Source: Calditrichia bacterium (GTDB lineage: Bacteria; Calditrichota; Calditrichia; JAJRVZ01). From it: 7,278 bases of DNA. The position numbers and the translations under genes were made by a program. Positions 6,479-7,278 of this stretch are shown here, piece after piece. A model generated the notes under the pieces. The model was not told where the DNA came from. It was given only the letters and a program-made list of their open reading frames with translations, and searched no databases. Location of the stretch: contig DAOWAQ010000098.1 in assembly GCA_030634505.1 (NCBI GenBank), positions 1 through 7,278 of the forward strand. The letters are read 5' to 3'. Numbering within the stretch: the first letter of the stretch is position 1; every line of letters begins with the position of its first letter.

Positions 6479-6514
6479 GGTTAACCAATTCTTAATCAAA
6501 CGCAATAAGTAGAT

Positions 6515-6543
6515 AATATACTCACATAAAATATGTTGCACAA
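6515..6543 (-). promoter_or_regulatory. Candidate sigma70-like promoter for the SNF2 gene
   Basis: On the minus strand TTGTGC (6538-6543) is followed after exactly 17 bases by TATATT (6515-6520), giving a leader of about 40 bases. The spacer contains a small palindrome, ACATA and TATGT around three bases (6524-6536), which could be a binding site or chance in AT-rich DNA. Confidence 0.5.
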
Positions 6544-6576
6544 TATCTTATTTGACTTTTTTCATAATTCATCAAT

Positions 6577-6605
6577 TTGCATTTATATATTGTAAATTCT
6601 ATATT
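6577..6605 (+). promoter_or_regulatory. Candidate sigma70-like promoter for yciB-nudix
   Basis: TTGCAT (6577-6582) and TATATT (6600-6605) are separated by 17 bases on the plus strand. Transcription would begin about 16 bases before the ATG. It is divergent from the SNF2 promoter candidate, about 33 bases away. Confidence 0.5.
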
Positions 6606-6628
6606 TCGCGCCAAAACTGATAAATACT

Positions 6629-7278
6629 ATGAATTTAAAAACGTTAATAAAGAATTTTTCAATCGGTTTTATTCCTCTTTTAATATTCATTATCGCTGAT
6701 GAATTCTTTGATACTAAAACGGCTTTAATAATTGCGGTCGCAGTAGGAATAGCCGAGTTTTTTTATTATTACATACGATTTCGGCAAATTGAAAAATTTG
6801 TACTTTTTGATACTGCTCTTATCATAGCGCTTGGTGGAATATCCATACTGTTGGAAAATGATATCTTTTTCAAAATCAAGCCTGCTTTAATTGAATTTAT
6901 TATTGTAATACTTTTAGGGATTCATTCTTTTTCGGATAAACCTTTATTACTGATGATGGGAAAACGTTACCTGAAAGATATGGATATGAATGAATTTCAA
7001 TTGAAGCAAATGCAAAAATTAACAAAACTGTTATTTTTTATATTTCTTTTTCACGTAGGCCTAATAATATATTCAGCATATTATCTAAGTAATGAAGCAT
7101 GGGCATTTATCTCAGGTGGATTATTTTACATCATTTTTATATTGATTTTTGCCGGTCAATGGATTTACATGAAGTATTTTAAAAAACCCTTACAAAATTT
7201 TGATTTAACCGGTGATGAAGAAATTTTCGATTTAGTAAGCCCGGAAGGAAAAATAATCGGTAAAGCCCCCAGAAGCGC
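6629..7278 (+). CDS. YciB/IspZ-like membrane protein fused to a Nudix domain (3' end outside window)
   Basis: The first ~187 residues resemble the inner-membrane protein YciB (septation protein A/IspZ): several hydrophobic segments (about 10-24, 31-49, 57-75, 85-101, 132-152 and 158-180), the family-like YIRFRQIEK at 48-56, and GGISILLENDIFFKIKP at 69-85, which lines up with the GGLTLFFHNDEFIKWK part of E. coli YciB as I remember it. YciB there is about 180 residues and takes part in envelope synthesis and septation. Here the frame continues: from residue 197 it reads EEIFDLVSPEGKIIGKAPRS, the typical opening of a Nudix hydrolase. The Nudix box is not yet reached at the window end, so the fusion rests on that opening segment. 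The ATG at 6629 is the first possible start after an in-frame stop at 6593-6595. No clear Shine-Dalgarno site precedes it. The membrane part is secure; the Nudix part is probable. Confidence 0.82.
   Translation, partial: MNLKTLIKNFSIGFIPLLIFIIADEFFDTKTALIIAVAVGIAEFFYYYIRFRQIEKFVLFDTALIIALGGISILLENDIFFKIKPALIEFIIVILLGIHSFSDKPLLLMMGKRYLKDMDMNEFQLKQMQKLTKLLFFIFLFHVGLIIYSAYYLSNEAWAFISGGLFYIIFILIFAGQWIYMKYFKKPLQNFDLTGDEEIFDLVSPEGKIIGKAPRS

Overview
This is an AT-rich bacterial window. Its weak Shine-Dalgarno sites, TTG start and intergenic repeats would suit the Bacteroidota/Calditrichota/Ignavibacteria (FCB) part of the tree, but no marker gene settles this. Two of the six protein genes run off the ends of the window: the 3' part of a TetR regulator on the left and the 3' part of a membrane protein gene on the right.

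Layout from left to right: a TetR-family repressor (minus strand) with a palindromic candidate operator in its upstream region; about 260 bases of AT-rich DNA without a gene; a VapBC-like toxin-antitoxin pair (minus strand, antitoxin first, 10-base overlap); a G+C-richer structured intergenic element; a Fic-family AMP-transferase-like gene (minus strand) with degenerate tandem repeats at its 3' end and a second, inverted copy of the intergenic element in its leader; about 200 bases of AT-rich spacer; a 1046-residue SWIM-SNF2 DNA-dependent ATPase (minus strand, TTG start); then, divergently, a YciB/IspZ-like membrane protein (plus strand) whose C-terminal end reads into what looks like the start of a Nudix hydrolase domain.

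The stretch from about 898 to 3131 looks like an accessory island: a toxin-antitoxin pair and a Fic gene, each bracketed by inverted repeat elements, with no transposase or integrase in view. Two relationships stand out. First, a 24-base inverted repeat (22 of 24 identical) frames the toxin-antitoxin pair almost exactly. Second, a different structured element occurs on both sides of fic in opposite orientation, sharing a 7-base block and an 18-of-20 block. The repeats resemble integron attC sites in general form (TAAC/GTTA ends, imperfect fold-back), but the conserved core pair was not found, so their type stays open. SNF2 and yciB-nudix look like ordinary chromosomal genes fired by divergent sigma70-like promoters. 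No complete new defence system can be claimed from this window.
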